Source: Phaeobacter sp. 22II1-1F12B (lineage in GTDB: Bacteria; Pseudomonadota; Alphaproteobacteria; Rhodobacterales; Rhodobacteraceae). Taken from it: a stretch of 64,000 nt of DNA. The stretch is from NCBI RefSeq assembly GCF_002210165.1, contig NZ_AQQP01000004.1:248001-312000 (forward strand), in the 5' to 3' direction. The notes under the pieces were generated by a model, which searched no databases, had not been told where the DNA came from, and worked only from the letters and a program-made list of their open reading frames with translations. Positions 8,239 through 16,385 of the stretch are shown here, piece by piece. The position numbers and the translations under genes were made by a program. The stretch's first letter is position 1. Each line of letters begins with the position of its first letter.

Positions 8239-9315
8239 TCAGTTCAGAACGGTGAATTCGATCCGCCGGTTGCGGGCCTTGTTCTCCCGGCTGTCATTGG
8301 GGCGGACGGGACGCGCTTCGCCATAGCCGACGATATGCATCCGTGCCGTGGGAATGCCCTTTGACTTGAGGTAAGCCGCGACCGCACCGGCTCGGCGCTC
8401 GCTAAGTCTTTGATTTGCCACGTCGCTGCCGTCGGAATCCGTGTGCCCCCCGATCTCGATATCAAGCTCCGGGCAGCGGTTCACGATGTCGTAGAGATTA
8501 TCGAGCAGGGGAAAACTGTCGTTGGACAGCCGCGCGCTCGCCGTGGTGAAATTGATATTGCCGGTCCGCGAGAGGATCTCGAAACGACCGACGCAGGCCT
8601 CGCGATCAAGGTTTCCCTTGGTCTCCAACGCTGCTGTCCGTGGCACATCGGTGCTCGCGAGCTGTTCTACCTGCGGCGGCGGGGTGCCGGGGCTGGCGCG
8701 GTCAAAGACGAAATCGAAACTGACGATCCCCACCGGGACGATATCCACCTTGGCCGCGTCTTGCAGTTTGCCGCGCCCGTCCTCAAGGTTGAAATCCACC
8801 AGTTTCAGGGCAATTGGCGTCGTCGCCGAGACATTCACCCGGTCGTTGCTCATCAGCGTGACGGCCACTTCGGCGCTGCGTTCGACGGTCACACCGTGCA
8901 GGGTCAGCGTATAAGGCAGTTCAATCATCTTGCGCCTTGTGCTGTGCAGGTCGCGCAGCATGTCGGGATCAAGCTGAACCGTGATGATCGATTCGGGATG
9001 GTTGAAGGTTTCAAAGAACAGGAACCGCATCCGGACGTTGCGCAGGTCGATGCTGGTATCCACCGAATCCATCAGCACGCGGATCTGCGCCTTGCCGTCC
9101 TTGGTGATCAGTCCCGACAGGGTTGCGAAACGGCTGGTTTCGGCCACGTTGCCCTTCTTGACCGAAAGAAATCGCAGGTCCGAGGCCTCGGCATCCAGCG
9201 TCCAGCCGTTTTCGAACGGGTCGATGGTCTGCGCCGCTGCCGGTCCGGCAAGGCAAAAAGCCAGGGCAAGCACGCTTGCCCAGCGGAACAACCTGATATC
9301 AGGGAGTTTGAACAT
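8239..9315 (-). CDS. YceI-domain / OmpA-domain fusion protein, exported
   Basis: This 358-residue protein starts with a signal peptide (VLALAFCLAGPAAAQ). Residues about 35-210 have the YceI lipocalin-like pattern: WTLDAEASDLRFLSVKKGN, then ITKDGKAQIRVLMDSVDTSI, then YTLTLHGVTV. Residues about 245-358 form an OmpA C-terminal peptidoglycan-binding domain with IGGHTDSDGSDVANQRLSERRA and a closing KARNRRIEFTV. OmpA domains bind diaminopimelate in peptidoglycan, and YceI domains bind lipidic or isoprenoid molecules. The fusion would place a lipid-binding barrel on the cell wall. It is divergent from the caspase gene. Confidence 0.85.
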   Translation of the reverse strand: MFKLPDIRLFRWASVLALAFCLAGPAAAQTIDPFENGWTLDAEASDLRFLSVKKGNVAETSRFATLSGLITKDGKAQIRVLMDSVDTSIDLRNVRMRFLFFETFNHPESIITVQLDPDMLRDLHSTRRKMIELPYTLTLHGVTVERSAEVAVTLMSNDRVNVSATTPIALKLVDFNLEDGRGKLQDAAKVDIVPVGIVSFDFVFDRASPGTPPPQVEQLASTDVPRTAALETKGNLDREACVGRFEILSRTGNINFTTASARLSNDSFPLLDNLYDIVNRCPELDIEIGGHTDSDGSDVANQRLSERRAGAVAAYLKSKGIPTARMHIVGYGEARPVRPNDSRENKARNRRIEFTVLN

Positions 9316-9377
9316 GATTTTCCTCCGATCGTGACTTTCTCACCGCTAGCCGCCCGGAAAAGCCACCGCTATAACGA

Positions 9378-9406
9378 CTTATCAGGACACTATGGGCTAT
9401 GATAAG
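9378..9406. promoter_or_regulatory. Inverted repeat in the divergent OmpA/caspase intergenic region
   Basis: CTTATCA and TGATAAG form a perfect 7-bp dyad separated by 15 bases. It lies between the YceI-OmpA gene (leftward) and the caspase gene (rightward), where a shared operator would be expected. No matching regulator is identified. Confidence 0.3.
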
Positions 9407-9529
9407 GAAAAGCCCTGCGAAGTCTTAAAAAAGGCCAAATAAATGTCGAACTTTACGGACATTGTGGCATTCGGATCGGGCAACAATCCTTGTGAACCGT
9501 CGCAGGGAAAGGCAAGACAGGAATAATCC

Positions 9530-11008
9530 GTGCGAGCAATCGTAAGAATATCATTTCTCCTCATGACGCTGATCGTTGGGGTCGCTTCTGCCGATCCGCT
9601 GCGGGCCGAGGAGCGCATCGCGCTGGTTGTCGGCAACTCTGCCTACGGAACGGTTTCTCCGCTCGACAATCCCGCCCATGACGCCCGGCTTGTGGCCGAA
9701 ACGCTGGAAACGCTTGGTTTCAACGTTACCCTGCTAGTTGACAGTTCCCAGATCGAGATGAAGCGCGGCATCGCGCATTTCGGCCGCGCCCTGCGTGACG
9801 CCGGGAGCGAAGCCACGGGCTTGTTCTATTACGCGGGTCACGGGGTTCAGTCCTTTGGCTCAAACTACCTTTTGCCGGTCGATGTGGCGGTGAGCGATGC
9901 CGCTGATCTCGACCTCGTCGCGGTCGAGGCGCAATCGGTGCTGCGGCAGATGTATTCGGCGCGCAACAAGACCAATATCGTTATCCTCGATGCCTGCCGT
10001 AACAACCCGTTCAGCGACATTCCCGCCTTCAACGACAACGGCCTCGCGGAAATGCAGGCGCCCACCGGCACATTTCTGGCCTATGCCACTGCACCGGGGG
10101 CGGTCGCGCTGGATGGTCTCGACGGTAACAGCCCGTTTACACAGGCTTTTGCCCGCCTGATGACCACGCCGGGCATGCCTATCGAACAGATGTTCAAACA
10201 GGTCCGCGTGGATGTGATCGAAAAGACCAACGGTCTCCAGACACCCTGGGATGCTTCTTCCCTGACCAGCAATTTCGCCTTTGCCGAGGCACCGGTTCAA
10301 AGCAGCGCCGACCTTGAAGCACAGCAGTTCTGGAGGTCGGTACAGGCCTCGCGCGACCCGTTGCAGATCATGCTCTTCCTGCGCGGCTACGCCGACAGCG
10401 CCTATGCTTCCGAGGCCAAGGCGCTTTTGGCCGAGGTGATGGAGGCGGAACTGGCCGGCAATGCGCCGACGACACCCACCCCCGCGATCGAAGGACCCTC
10501 CGAGGCCGAGCAGGAGATGTTCGAAACGGCCCAGGCCAACCCAAGCGAAGAGGCCTATGCCGGTTATCTCGAGAGCTATCCGCAGGGCGTTTTTGCCGAG
10601 TTTGCCCAGCAGGAACTGGCCGCGCTACGCGAAAAGAACGGCGCTGACCCGGTCGGCACCGGCCCAATTGAAACCGCCGAGGTTCCGGCACCGTCCGAAG
10701 AAGTTATGACACCGGGAATTGTCACGTTCGAGACCCCGCTGATCGCGGAACAGCCTCTTGTCGATGGCAAGACCATCGCGCAACTGATCGAGTCCACGCC
10801 GCTCTTCCCACCGATCGAAGGTCTGCCGGAAAGCTACTGGAAAGATCAGCATTGCTCGAACTGCCATGAATGGACGCGGGAGCGGATCTGCACGCAGGCC
10901 AACACCTACCTCAGCCTGAACATGCAGCGTTCGCTCGACAAGGCGCACCCGTTTGGCGGTTCTTTGAAACGCAACCTCAAGGCCTGGGCAGCGGGCGGCT
11001 GCCAGTAA
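9530..11008 (+). CDS. Caspase-family (C14, orthocaspase) protein with C-terminal CxxCH
   Basis: This 492-residue exported protein starts at a GTG, with AGGA 8 bases upstream and a signal peptide (ISFLLMTLIVGVASA). The p20-like caspase domain follows: RIALVVGNSAYG, the catalytic histidine H104 in FYYAGHGV and the catalytic cysteine C156 in ILDACRNNPF. Two helical repeats come next, of the type 'x-x-Y-x-x-Y-L-x-x-Y-P-x-G-x-F' (clear at about residues 335-360). The C-terminal domain contains CSNCHEW (C442, C445, H446), which matches the c-type haem attachment motif CxxCH but could bind zinc. The gene lies at the left border of the T6SS region; a second caspase gene lies at the right border. Confidence 0.88.
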   Translation: MRAIVRISFLLMTLIVGVASADPLRAEERIALVVGNSAYGTVSPLDNPAHDARLVAETLETLGFNVTLLVDSSQIEMKRGIAHFGRALRDAGSEATGLFYYAGHGVQSFGSNYLLPVDVAVSDAADLDLVAVEAQSVLRQMYSARNKTNIVILDACRNNPFSDIPAFNDNGLAEMQAPTGTFLAYATAPGAVALDGLDGNSPFTQAFARLMTTPGMPIEQMFKQVRVDVIEKTNGLQTPWDASSLTSNFAFAEAPVQSSADLEAQQFWRSVQASRDPLQIMLFLRGYADSAYASEAKALLAEVMEAELAGNAPTTPTPAIEGPSEAEQEMFETAQANPSEEAYAGYLESYPQGVFAEFAQQELAALREKNGADPVGTGPIETAEVPAPSEEVMTPGIVTFETPLIAEQPLVDGKTIAQLIESTPLFPPIEGLPESYWKDQHCSNCHEWTRERICTQANTYLSLNMQRSLDKAHPFGGSLKRNLKAWAAGGCQ

Positions 11009-11014
11009 AAAGCC

Positions 11015-11044
11015 GGTGCACAGGGCGTCTGACATCTGTGCACC
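11015..11044. terminator. Hairpin between convergent caspase and TonB-like genes
   Basis: A perfect 9-bp stem, GGTGCACAG / CTGTGCACC, with a 12-base loop starts 7 bases after the caspase stop. No T-run follows on either strand. It probably marks the 3' end of both convergent genes. Confidence 0.45.
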
Positions 11045-11118
11045 CCCTGTACACCCCCCGTACATCGGAATGACGGTTTCTGGGCGTTGCGACGACCTAC
11101 CGGGTCAGTCGCGAGGGT

Positions 11119-12735
11119 TCATTCCTCGGCGGTGGTCACAAAGAAATAAACCCATTCTCCCTTGAAATCCGGGTATCGCTGTCGCGCTTCGGCCACCCGG
11201 GATTTTAACCAGTCCAGATAGGGCGCGGCAGGTTCCACCAGCGGGCGCAGCCCTTCGTAAAGCGGTTCCGACGCGGCAAAGGCAACGGCGATTTCCTGAC
11301 CGTAAGGCGGGCCGATAAACAGCCGCAGCCCGGTCTCATCATCGTTGGCTGTCCCGATCCGCAGGGCGGTGTCCGGTTCGGCGCGGGTGAGAGGAGACTG
11401 CTGGTTCGGTGAGAGGTGGAGCACGTTCCCGTCAGCGTCGAAGTAATCGACATAGACATAGGCCGCGTAGTCCGGGGCAGTGATGTCAAAGAACAAGCGA
11501 TCATCCTTGACGAAATCCAGCACACGGGCGTGGGTGTCTTCGCCAATCAGCAGCGGGTTGGTGATCTGGTCGGTGGACTGGGGCAGGCCGACATTGCCGA
11601 TGCCGGAAAGCGCGCCGCATTGCGGTCGCGGCAGGATCAGGATGTCGTCCGAAACAGTGATGTCGGCGCCCATCTGGTCGCGCAGGGCGGCAAGGACCGG
11701 CGCGCGGAGATCGCCTTCGGGTACATGGCCTTTGACCGTGAGGGTTGTGGTTTCAGGGTCAAACCCGACCTGCAGACGCGAGCAAGGCACTTGCGCAAGA
11801 AGTGCCGAGACTCCGTCACGCAGCGGATCGCCACCGCCGGTGACGTCACCCGGTTCCATGAAGCTTTGAAAGGCGGCGAGCGAGGCCGGGTCGATACCTT
11901 CCCTGCCGCCGGGAAAAGCCAGCGTTGCGCGAATCTGGTCCGGTTGGCTTTCGCTTTCGGGAAGGGGCGCAGAAGTGGTGGCCAAAGCCGCAACAGCGTC
12001 GGGCGTTACAGGTGCGGTGCCGAGGGGCGCGGCGGTGGCCGTCGCCGGAGTAATGGGCTGTGCATCGGGCCCGCTTGCCTGCGCCGCAGGGGCCTCGGCG
12101 GAAAGTGCGGCTAATGTGACGGCGGGTTCGCTGCTGGCGGCAAGCGCCGTGCCGGGTTGTTGAATTGCAGCCGTCGCCTGAACACGCAGGGAAGCGGGCG
12201 TGATCCCTGTTGCGGTTGCAAAGTCCGCCCTGACGGGCGTTGAGGTGACCGCCGCGCCGGACAATGCCGTGGTCTCTGGGGGCGGCACGCTTCCCGAGCT
12301 TTGTACCGGCGCCTCGGTCGCCAAGATTGTGCTGGAGGCGGGCGCGGTATCGCCAAGCCGCGCGGGTTCCGGCATGGCGAGCGGCGCGGTCTCGGCAGGT
12401 GTTTCTGACTCAGTCACCGGTGCGGCGGTGGCTTGGGCGGCACTCAGACGCGCGGCCGGGGGAGCCTCTGCGGGGCGGGCAGCGGATTGCGGGATTGCGC
12501 CGGACCCGAGCCTGTCGCCCTCGGCAGTTTCTGCGGGGGCTTCGAGTGCGTCGGGGCGAGCCTCGGTCGCCTCGCTGCGATCCAGCGCGTAGGACTCGAC
12601 CTGCATCTCGGTCTGCGGGCGTGGCTGGTCATCAACCGGATCGGGCCGCAGGGCGATCATCAGCGCCGCACCGGCCCCGGCGTGAAACACCAGCGAGGCG
12701 GCCAGCCCGGCGGTCCAGAGCGCGGCCTGTTTCAT
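11119..12735 (-). CDS. TonB-like anchored protein with BON-like and DUF4384-like C-terminus
   Basis: This 538-residue protein is the last gene of the Exb-like operon. A single N-terminal membrane helix (residues about 5-27) is followed by about 250 residues rich in Ala, Pro, Thr and Glu, like the periplasm-spanning arm of TonB/TolA. Residues about 305-380 resemble a BON-like domain bounded by two cysteines (VPCSRLQV ... RPQCGAL). Residues about 395-520 resemble DUF4384 (YVYVDYFDADGNVLHLSPNQ; SEPLYEGLRP). The last two modules are also the C-terminus of the T6SS kinase at 45096-47345. There is no classical TonB C-terminal domain, so outer-membrane receptor energising is not supported. The start overlaps the exbD gene upstream by 4 bases. 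Confidence 0.8.
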   Translation of the reverse strand: MKQAALWTAGLAASLVFHAGAGAALMIALRPDPVDDQPRPQTEMQVESYALDRSEATEARPDALEAPAETAEGDRLGSGAIPQSAARPAEAPPAARLSAAQATAAPVTESETPAETAPLAMPEPARLGDTAPASSTILATEAPVQSSGSVPPPETTALSGAAVTSTPVRADFATATGITPASLRVQATAAIQQPGTALAASSEPAVTLAALSAEAPAAQASGPDAQPITPATATAAPLGTAPVTPDAVAALATTSAPLPESESQPDQIRATLAFPGGREGIDPASLAAFQSFMEPGDVTGGGDPLRDGVSALLAQVPCSRLQVGFDPETTTLTVKGHVPEGDLRAPVLAALRDQMGADITVSDDILILPRPQCGALSGIGNVGLPQSTDQITNPLLIGEDTHARVLDFVKDDRLFFDITAPDYAAYVYVDYFDADGNVLHLSPNQQSPLTRAEPDTALRIGTANDDETGLRLFIGPPYGQEIAVAFAASEPLYEGLRPLVEPAAPYLDWLKSRVAEARQRYPDFKGEWVYFFVTTAEE

Positions 12736-13139
12736 GGCGCGGCGCCCGGCGTAACCACCAGTACCACATCGCGGATACCAATGGCCTCGGCGCGCCCGAC
12801 AAGAGGCAACACATGGCGAAGTTCGGCGTCGCGATGGGCGTTGATGCGCAGCATCAGATCCGGGTCATCGGTAAGCAAAGCCGCAAGCGCGGTTTCCAGA
12901 TCCGCCCCGGTAACTTCATGCCCGTCGAGCGCCAGTTCGCCAGCCTCCGACACTGACAGTGTCGCGCCACCTGCAGGCATGTCGGCCCCGGTTTCGGCCT
13001 GCGGTGGGGTCACGTCGAAAGGCGCGGTGGCGTCCATGCGCCCGATCAGCATGAAGAACACCAGCAGGAAAAACACAACGTCAATCAGCGCAATGATGGT
13101 TTCGGACTGGGGATTGGGCGTGCGGCGGGTAAGCTTCAT
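12732..13139 (-). CDS. ExbD/TolR-family biopolymer transport protein (second copy)
   Basis: The 135 residues have the ExbD/TolR layout: a short cytoplasmic N-terminus, one membrane helix containing the proton-relay aspartate (IIALIDVVFFLLVFFMLIG) and a periplasmic alpha/beta domain (LMLRINAHRDAELRHVLPLV). In ExbB/D and TolQ/R systems this subunit dimer sits inside an ExbB/TolQ pentamer and converts proton flow to mechanical work. It overlaps its neighbours by 4 bases on each side, so translation is coupled with the preceding exbD and the following TonB-like gene. Confidence 0.9.
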   Translation of the reverse strand: MKLTRRTPNPQSETIIALIDVVFFLLVFFMLIGRMDATAPFDVTPPQAETGADMPAGGATLSVSEAGELALDGHEVTGADLETALAALLTDDPDLMLRINAHRDAELRHVLPLVGRAEAIGIRDVVLVVTPGAAP

Positions 13140-13558
13140 GGCCGCGCCTCGAGCCGGACCACGCGGAGCCGCGTGGCGCCCGCGCTGGTGGCCTGATCCA
13201 TCACCGAGATCAGCGCCTGCGTCGTCGCTCCGCCCGAGGGCAGAATCAGCAGGCGGGTCAGTGGTTCGCTGCGCAATTGTCCTTCGAGAAAGCGTGCGAG
13301 TTCCTGCCGGGAAAGCGGCTGGCCGCGCAGCACGGGGGTGCCGTCTGCTCCGATACGCAACATGACCGTGGGCGCGGGACCTGACCCGGTGCCGGTTGCC
13401 TCGTCTGCGGTCTGGGCAGCAGGAATCATGTCGAGGTCGAGATAGGTCGAGGTGACCATGAAAAAGACCAGCAGGATCATCATCACGTCGATCATCGGCA
13501 CCAGCGAAATCAGCGGGCCGGTTCGGGTGGGACGTTTCAGCGTGACCGGGCTCGCCAT
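13136..13558 (-). CDS. ExbD/TolR-family biopolymer transport protein (first copy)
   Basis: The 140-residue protein has one membrane helix with the conserved aspartate (SLVPMIDVMMILLVFFMVTS) and a periplasmic domain ending LISVMDQATSAGATRLRVV. It differs strongly from the neighbouring second copy, so the pair probably forms a heterodimer inside the channel, as inferred for other two-ExbD loci. The gene starts 16 bases after the ExbB/TolQ-like gene ends. It overlaps the second exbD gene by 4 bases. Confidence 0.9.
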   Translation of the reverse strand: MASPVTLKRPTRTGPLISLVPMIDVMMILLVFFMVTSTYLDLDMIPAAQTADEATGTGSGPAPTVMLRIGADGTPVLRGQPLSRQELARFLEGQLRSEPLTRLLILPSGGATTQALISVMDQATSAGATRLRVVRLEARP

Positions 13559-13574
13559 TGGCCTGCCTTTGTTG

Positions 13575-14198
13575 TCAGAGGCTCGGATTCTGGTCGACGA
13601 GCATCAGCTCGCCCACCGCGCTTTCAATCATTTGCGCCGAGCGGTCGATCCGTGCAGACAGCAGACCGGCGGCGACCGCGGCAGGAATGGCAACCAGCAG
13701 CCCGGCGGCTGTTGTCAGCAACGCCTGCCAGATACCTCCGGCAAGGACGGAGGCGTTCGCCGCGCCCTCGGCCATTTCAAGCTGCTGAAAGGACTGGATC
13801 ATTCCCGTGACCGTGCCGAGCAGCCCCAGCAGGGGCGAGATCATCGCGATCAGCTCGAGCAGTCGGATCATGGTGTTCATCTGCGCCAGTTCTTCGTTGC
13901 CGCGCCGGGTCAGTTCGGCGTCGAGCGGCGCGCCGGAGAACCCGCCCGCCAGGGCACGCATCGCGTAGGCGGTGATCCGGTCGGCGGGGGATTTGCCGGT
14001 TTCAAGCGTCTTGCGGGCGGCGTGCTTGTCGCCGGATTTCCACTGCTCGAACGCCTTGGCGCGCAGGTCAGCTCCGGAACGCGCGTTCCAGAGCTGTCCG
14101 ATTTTCACGACGATCAGCGCCAGCGAGAGCAGCGACAGCAGCGCGAGGATCACAATGATCGGGCCGCCGGTGCCAAGGGCGCTGAACGAGTTTGGCAT
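13575..14198 (-). CDS. MotA/TolQ/ExbB proton channel family protein
   Basis: This 207-residue membrane protein has three hydrophobic segments: residues about 12-33, and a pair at about 115-140 and 150-180. The family core ELIAMISPLLGLLGTVTGMI is present, followed by GGIWQALLTTAAGLLVAIPA. These match the channel-forming helices of TolQ, ExbB and MotA. It should form the proton-conducting pentamer for the two ExbD proteins encoded next. It lies 3 bases after the small secreted protein gene, inside the leftward operon divergent from tssA. Confidence 0.93.
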   Translation of the reverse strand: MPNSFSALGTGGPIIVILALLSLLSLALIVVKIGQLWNARSGADLRAKAFEQWKSGDKHAARKTLETGKSPADRITAYAMRALAGGFSGAPLDAELTRRGNEELAQMNTMIRLLELIAMISPLLGLLGTVTGMIQSFQQLEMAEGAANASVLAGGIWQALLTTAAGLLVAIPAAVAAGLLSARIDRSAQMIESAVGELMLVDQNPSL

Positions 14199-14201
14199 CG
14201 C

Positions 14202-14639
14202 TTACTTCACCAGCGAGGCCGAGGTTTTGCTGGCCAGCGTCACCATCGGAAAGCAATCCGTCTCTTCACCGTTTTGCGGACGGCAGGAGGTGATTTCGTG
14301 CAGCAGGATTTCCGAGATATCGGTGCAGGCGATTTCCGGAATTTCAAAGAGTTTCAGCGTGGTGCGCGAAACCGGCAGGGGGGCCGCGTCGATCGAGAGC
14401 AGGCGGTCGATGACGCCTTGTCCGTCGAGTATGGCAAGGCTCATCTCGAAGCCTTCAAAGCTGTTGTCGGTGTCGTTGCGGAACAGGAAGTAAGAGCGGC
14501 AGCCGCCGCCCTCGATCTGTTCGAACTTGTTGAGTTCGACTGTCAGCCCGTCCCCCGATTCAGTGTCCTGTGCCAGTGCGGGCAGGCAGGTGGCGAGGCC
14601 GATCAGGGCCGCGCCGGTAAGGGATTTAAACGTCAGCAT
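14202..14639 (-). CDS. Small secreted protein of the Exb-like operon
   Basis: The 145-residue protein has a signal peptide (LTGAALIGLATCLPALAQ) and a mature beta-rich region with four cysteines (GGCRSYFLF, PEIACTDIS, TSCRP, ETDCFP), which probably form disulphides in the periplasm. I do not recognise a named domain. Its position between the helical-repeat protein gene (23 bases upstream) and the ExbB-like gene (3 bases downstream) makes it a likely periplasmic partner of the ExbBDD complex. Confidence 0.75.
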   Translation of the reverse strand: MLTFKSLTGAALIGLATCLPALAQDTESGDGLTVELNKFEQIEGGGCRSYFLFRNDTDNSFEGFEMSLAILDGQGVIDRLLSIDAAPLPVSRTTLKLFEIPEIACTDISEILLHEITSCRPQNGEETDCFPMVTLASKTSASLVK

Positions 14640-14662
14640 GCGATTCCTCCGGGCTAGCTGTA

Positions 14663-16207
14663 TCAGGCGGCCAGGGCCGTGCTGACCTCGTCGAGCGACT
14701 GAAGCGCGCTGCCCCGGATGTTCGTCTGCACGAAACCATTTTCATCCACATCATGGAAGAAGGGGGAATCCAGCACGCCGCGATAGGTGGCGATGATGTC
14801 ACGCGCCTGCGACTTGAGCGCCTCGCGTGCCGGGCCATCGGGGGCCTCGACCAGCTTTTCCAGCGTATCTTCGAGATCGGTGTCGATCCCGTCGAGATAG
14901 TCGAAAAGCACCGAGGATTTCGACGAGACCTCTTCGAGCCCCTCGACATCGCGGGTGGCGGCATCAATGGCGGATTTCAGGCTTTCCAGTTCCTTCTGCA
15001 GGGACTGACGGGTCTTGATCCAGGCAAGGCGCGACTTGACGTAGGGCACGACGTTGTCGGGGATCGACTCGCGGGCCTCGTCGGCGGCGGCGGTGGTGGT
15101 CGCGGTCTGCGCGGCCTTGAGCAGTTCGGCAATGCGCGGCACCGAGGCCAGCGCCTTGTCAAAGGCACCATCGGCGGCCATGTCCTTGGCGTAGTTGAAG
15201 GCGCGGTTGATGCCGTCGAGATCGCCGCGTTTCTCGGTCATCGCCTTGTCGACAAGCGGTTGCAGCTTGGCTTCGGCGGCGGCCCATTTGGCGGCGTTGG
15301 GGTCGGTCGTCTCGGCCGCGCCGGTCTGCTGCTTGTTCACCGCCGCTTCGATCTTGGTCAGCATCTGGTCGGCGGCGGGGAGATCCTGCGCCTTGATAGA
15401 TTTCGCCGCCGTGCCCAGTGCGGCCAGCAATTTACCCTTGGCGGGTTCCGCCATCGAGTCGATGGTCTGCTTAAGCGAACTCGCGCGTGCGGCGAGTGCG
15501 CGGGCGTCTGGCGCGCCGGGTGCCGGGGGCGGAGGGGCGGCCGGTGCGGTGGCGCCAAGCTTGGCGATGGCGGTTTCGAGCGCGGTGATTGTCTGGTCGG
15601 CCTTGGTGAGATCGTCGGCCTTGATCTGCGAGACCGCCGCGCCCATCGCGGCTTTCAGTTTCTCGGCGGCGGGGGCGGGTGCGCCCATGATCGCGGGCTG
15701 GATCGCCTTGAGCCGCGCGGCAAGCGCTTTCGCATCGAAGGCCGGGGCGGTGTCGGAATCGGTCTCTTCATCCGTTACCGTATTAACGTCATCCGTATTA
15801 ACTTCGGCATCCGTGTCCTGATCGTCGCCATCGAATTCGGGATCGAATGGCAATTCCTCGATCTCGGATTCCAGCGTGTTTCCGTCGGCATCGAGAATAA
15901 CGACATTAACCGAGATTTTCTGGGTCTTGAAATACATCTTGAGCGTTTTGGCCATTTTCGGCACGACCCGCTCGCAGGTCATTTCCACGATCTTGCCTTT
16001 GACCTCGAAAGTGCCGAAAGACACTTTCGGCGCGGTACCTTCGGCCTTTGCAGCTTTGCCCAGAATGGTGGGGTTCTTGCGGCGATCGATCATCACCACA
16101 TGCTCCTCCATCTTCTTGCCGGGACAGAAAGCGAAAGGCAGCGTTTGCTTCTTTCCCAGCTTGATCATTTTCTTCAGTTCCGGGCCTTCTGTCTTTGTAC
16201 TGGCCAT
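14663..16207 (-). CDS. Modular helical-repeat protein, divergent partner of the T6SS operon
   Basis: The 514 residues form four parts. Residues 1-112 are a beta-rich domain starting LKKMIKLGKKQTLPFAFCPG, with VSFGTFEVKGK. Residues about 114-153 are a very acidic spacer. Residues about 157-375 hold two clear helical repeats and one degenerate one (KLKAAMGAAVSQIKADDL; KLLAALGTAAKSIKAQDL). The C-terminal domain has YVKSRLAWIKTRQSLQKELE and ends DSPFFHDVDENGFVQ. I recall RLAW-type and 'D-NPF'-type modules from large modular proteins linked to T6SS or contractile injection systems, but cannot verify that here. No signal peptide is seen, so the protein is cytoplasmic or a secreted cargo. It is the first gene of the leftward operon. 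Confidence 0.75.
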   Translation of the reverse strand: MASTKTEGPELKKMIKLGKKQTLPFAFCPGKKMEEHVVMIDRRKNPTILGKAAKAEGTAPKVSFGTFEVKGKIVEMTCERVVPKMAKTLKMYFKTQKISVNVVILDADGNTLESEIEELPFDPEFDGDDQDTDAEVNTDDVNTVTDEETDSDTAPAFDAKALAARLKAIQPAIMGAPAPAAEKLKAAMGAAVSQIKADDLTKADQTITALETAIAKLGATAPAAPPPPAPGAPDARALAARASSLKQTIDSMAEPAKGKLLAALGTAAKSIKAQDLPAADQMLTKIEAAVNKQQTGAAETTDPNAAKWAAAEAKLQPLVDKAMTEKRGDLDGINRAFNYAKDMAADGAFDKALASVPRIAELLKAAQTATTTAAADEARESIPDNVVPYVKSRLAWIKTRQSLQKELESLKSAIDAATRDVEGLEEVSSKSSVLFDYLDGIDTDLEDTLEKLVEAPDGPAREALKSQARDIIATYRGVLDSPFFHDVDENGFVQTNIRGSALQSLDEVSTALAA

Positions 16208-16385
16208 ATTCGTTAACCTTTATTGTGTGATCTAAAAGCAATTGACTTTGAGAAAACGATAAGGCTGACTTGGGGTCAAGCCATTGTTTTATTAGTAAGT
16301 GTGAACTCGATTGCAGAGGCCGAAACCGGGGGCGGGCTTTGATCATTCGGGTAGGCCCAGAAATACCATCGCAGGGATAGGCGAA
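16208..16385. promoter_or_regulatory. Divergent control region between the Exb-like and T6SS operons
   Basis: This 178-base AT-richer gap separates the ATG codons of the leftward helical-repeat gene and rightward tssA. It must hold the promoters of both large operons. A TTGAC / GTCAA inverted pair flanks the stretch around 16240-16280. I could not find a convincing -35/-10 pair or a sigma-54 GG-N10-GC element, so only the position supports this call. Confidence 0.4.

Noticed and set aside
11119-12735. Calling this gene tonB
   Set aside because: The membrane helix and Pro/Ala arm fit TonB or TolA, but the C-terminus is BON-like/DUF4384-like and not the TonB receptor-binding domain.
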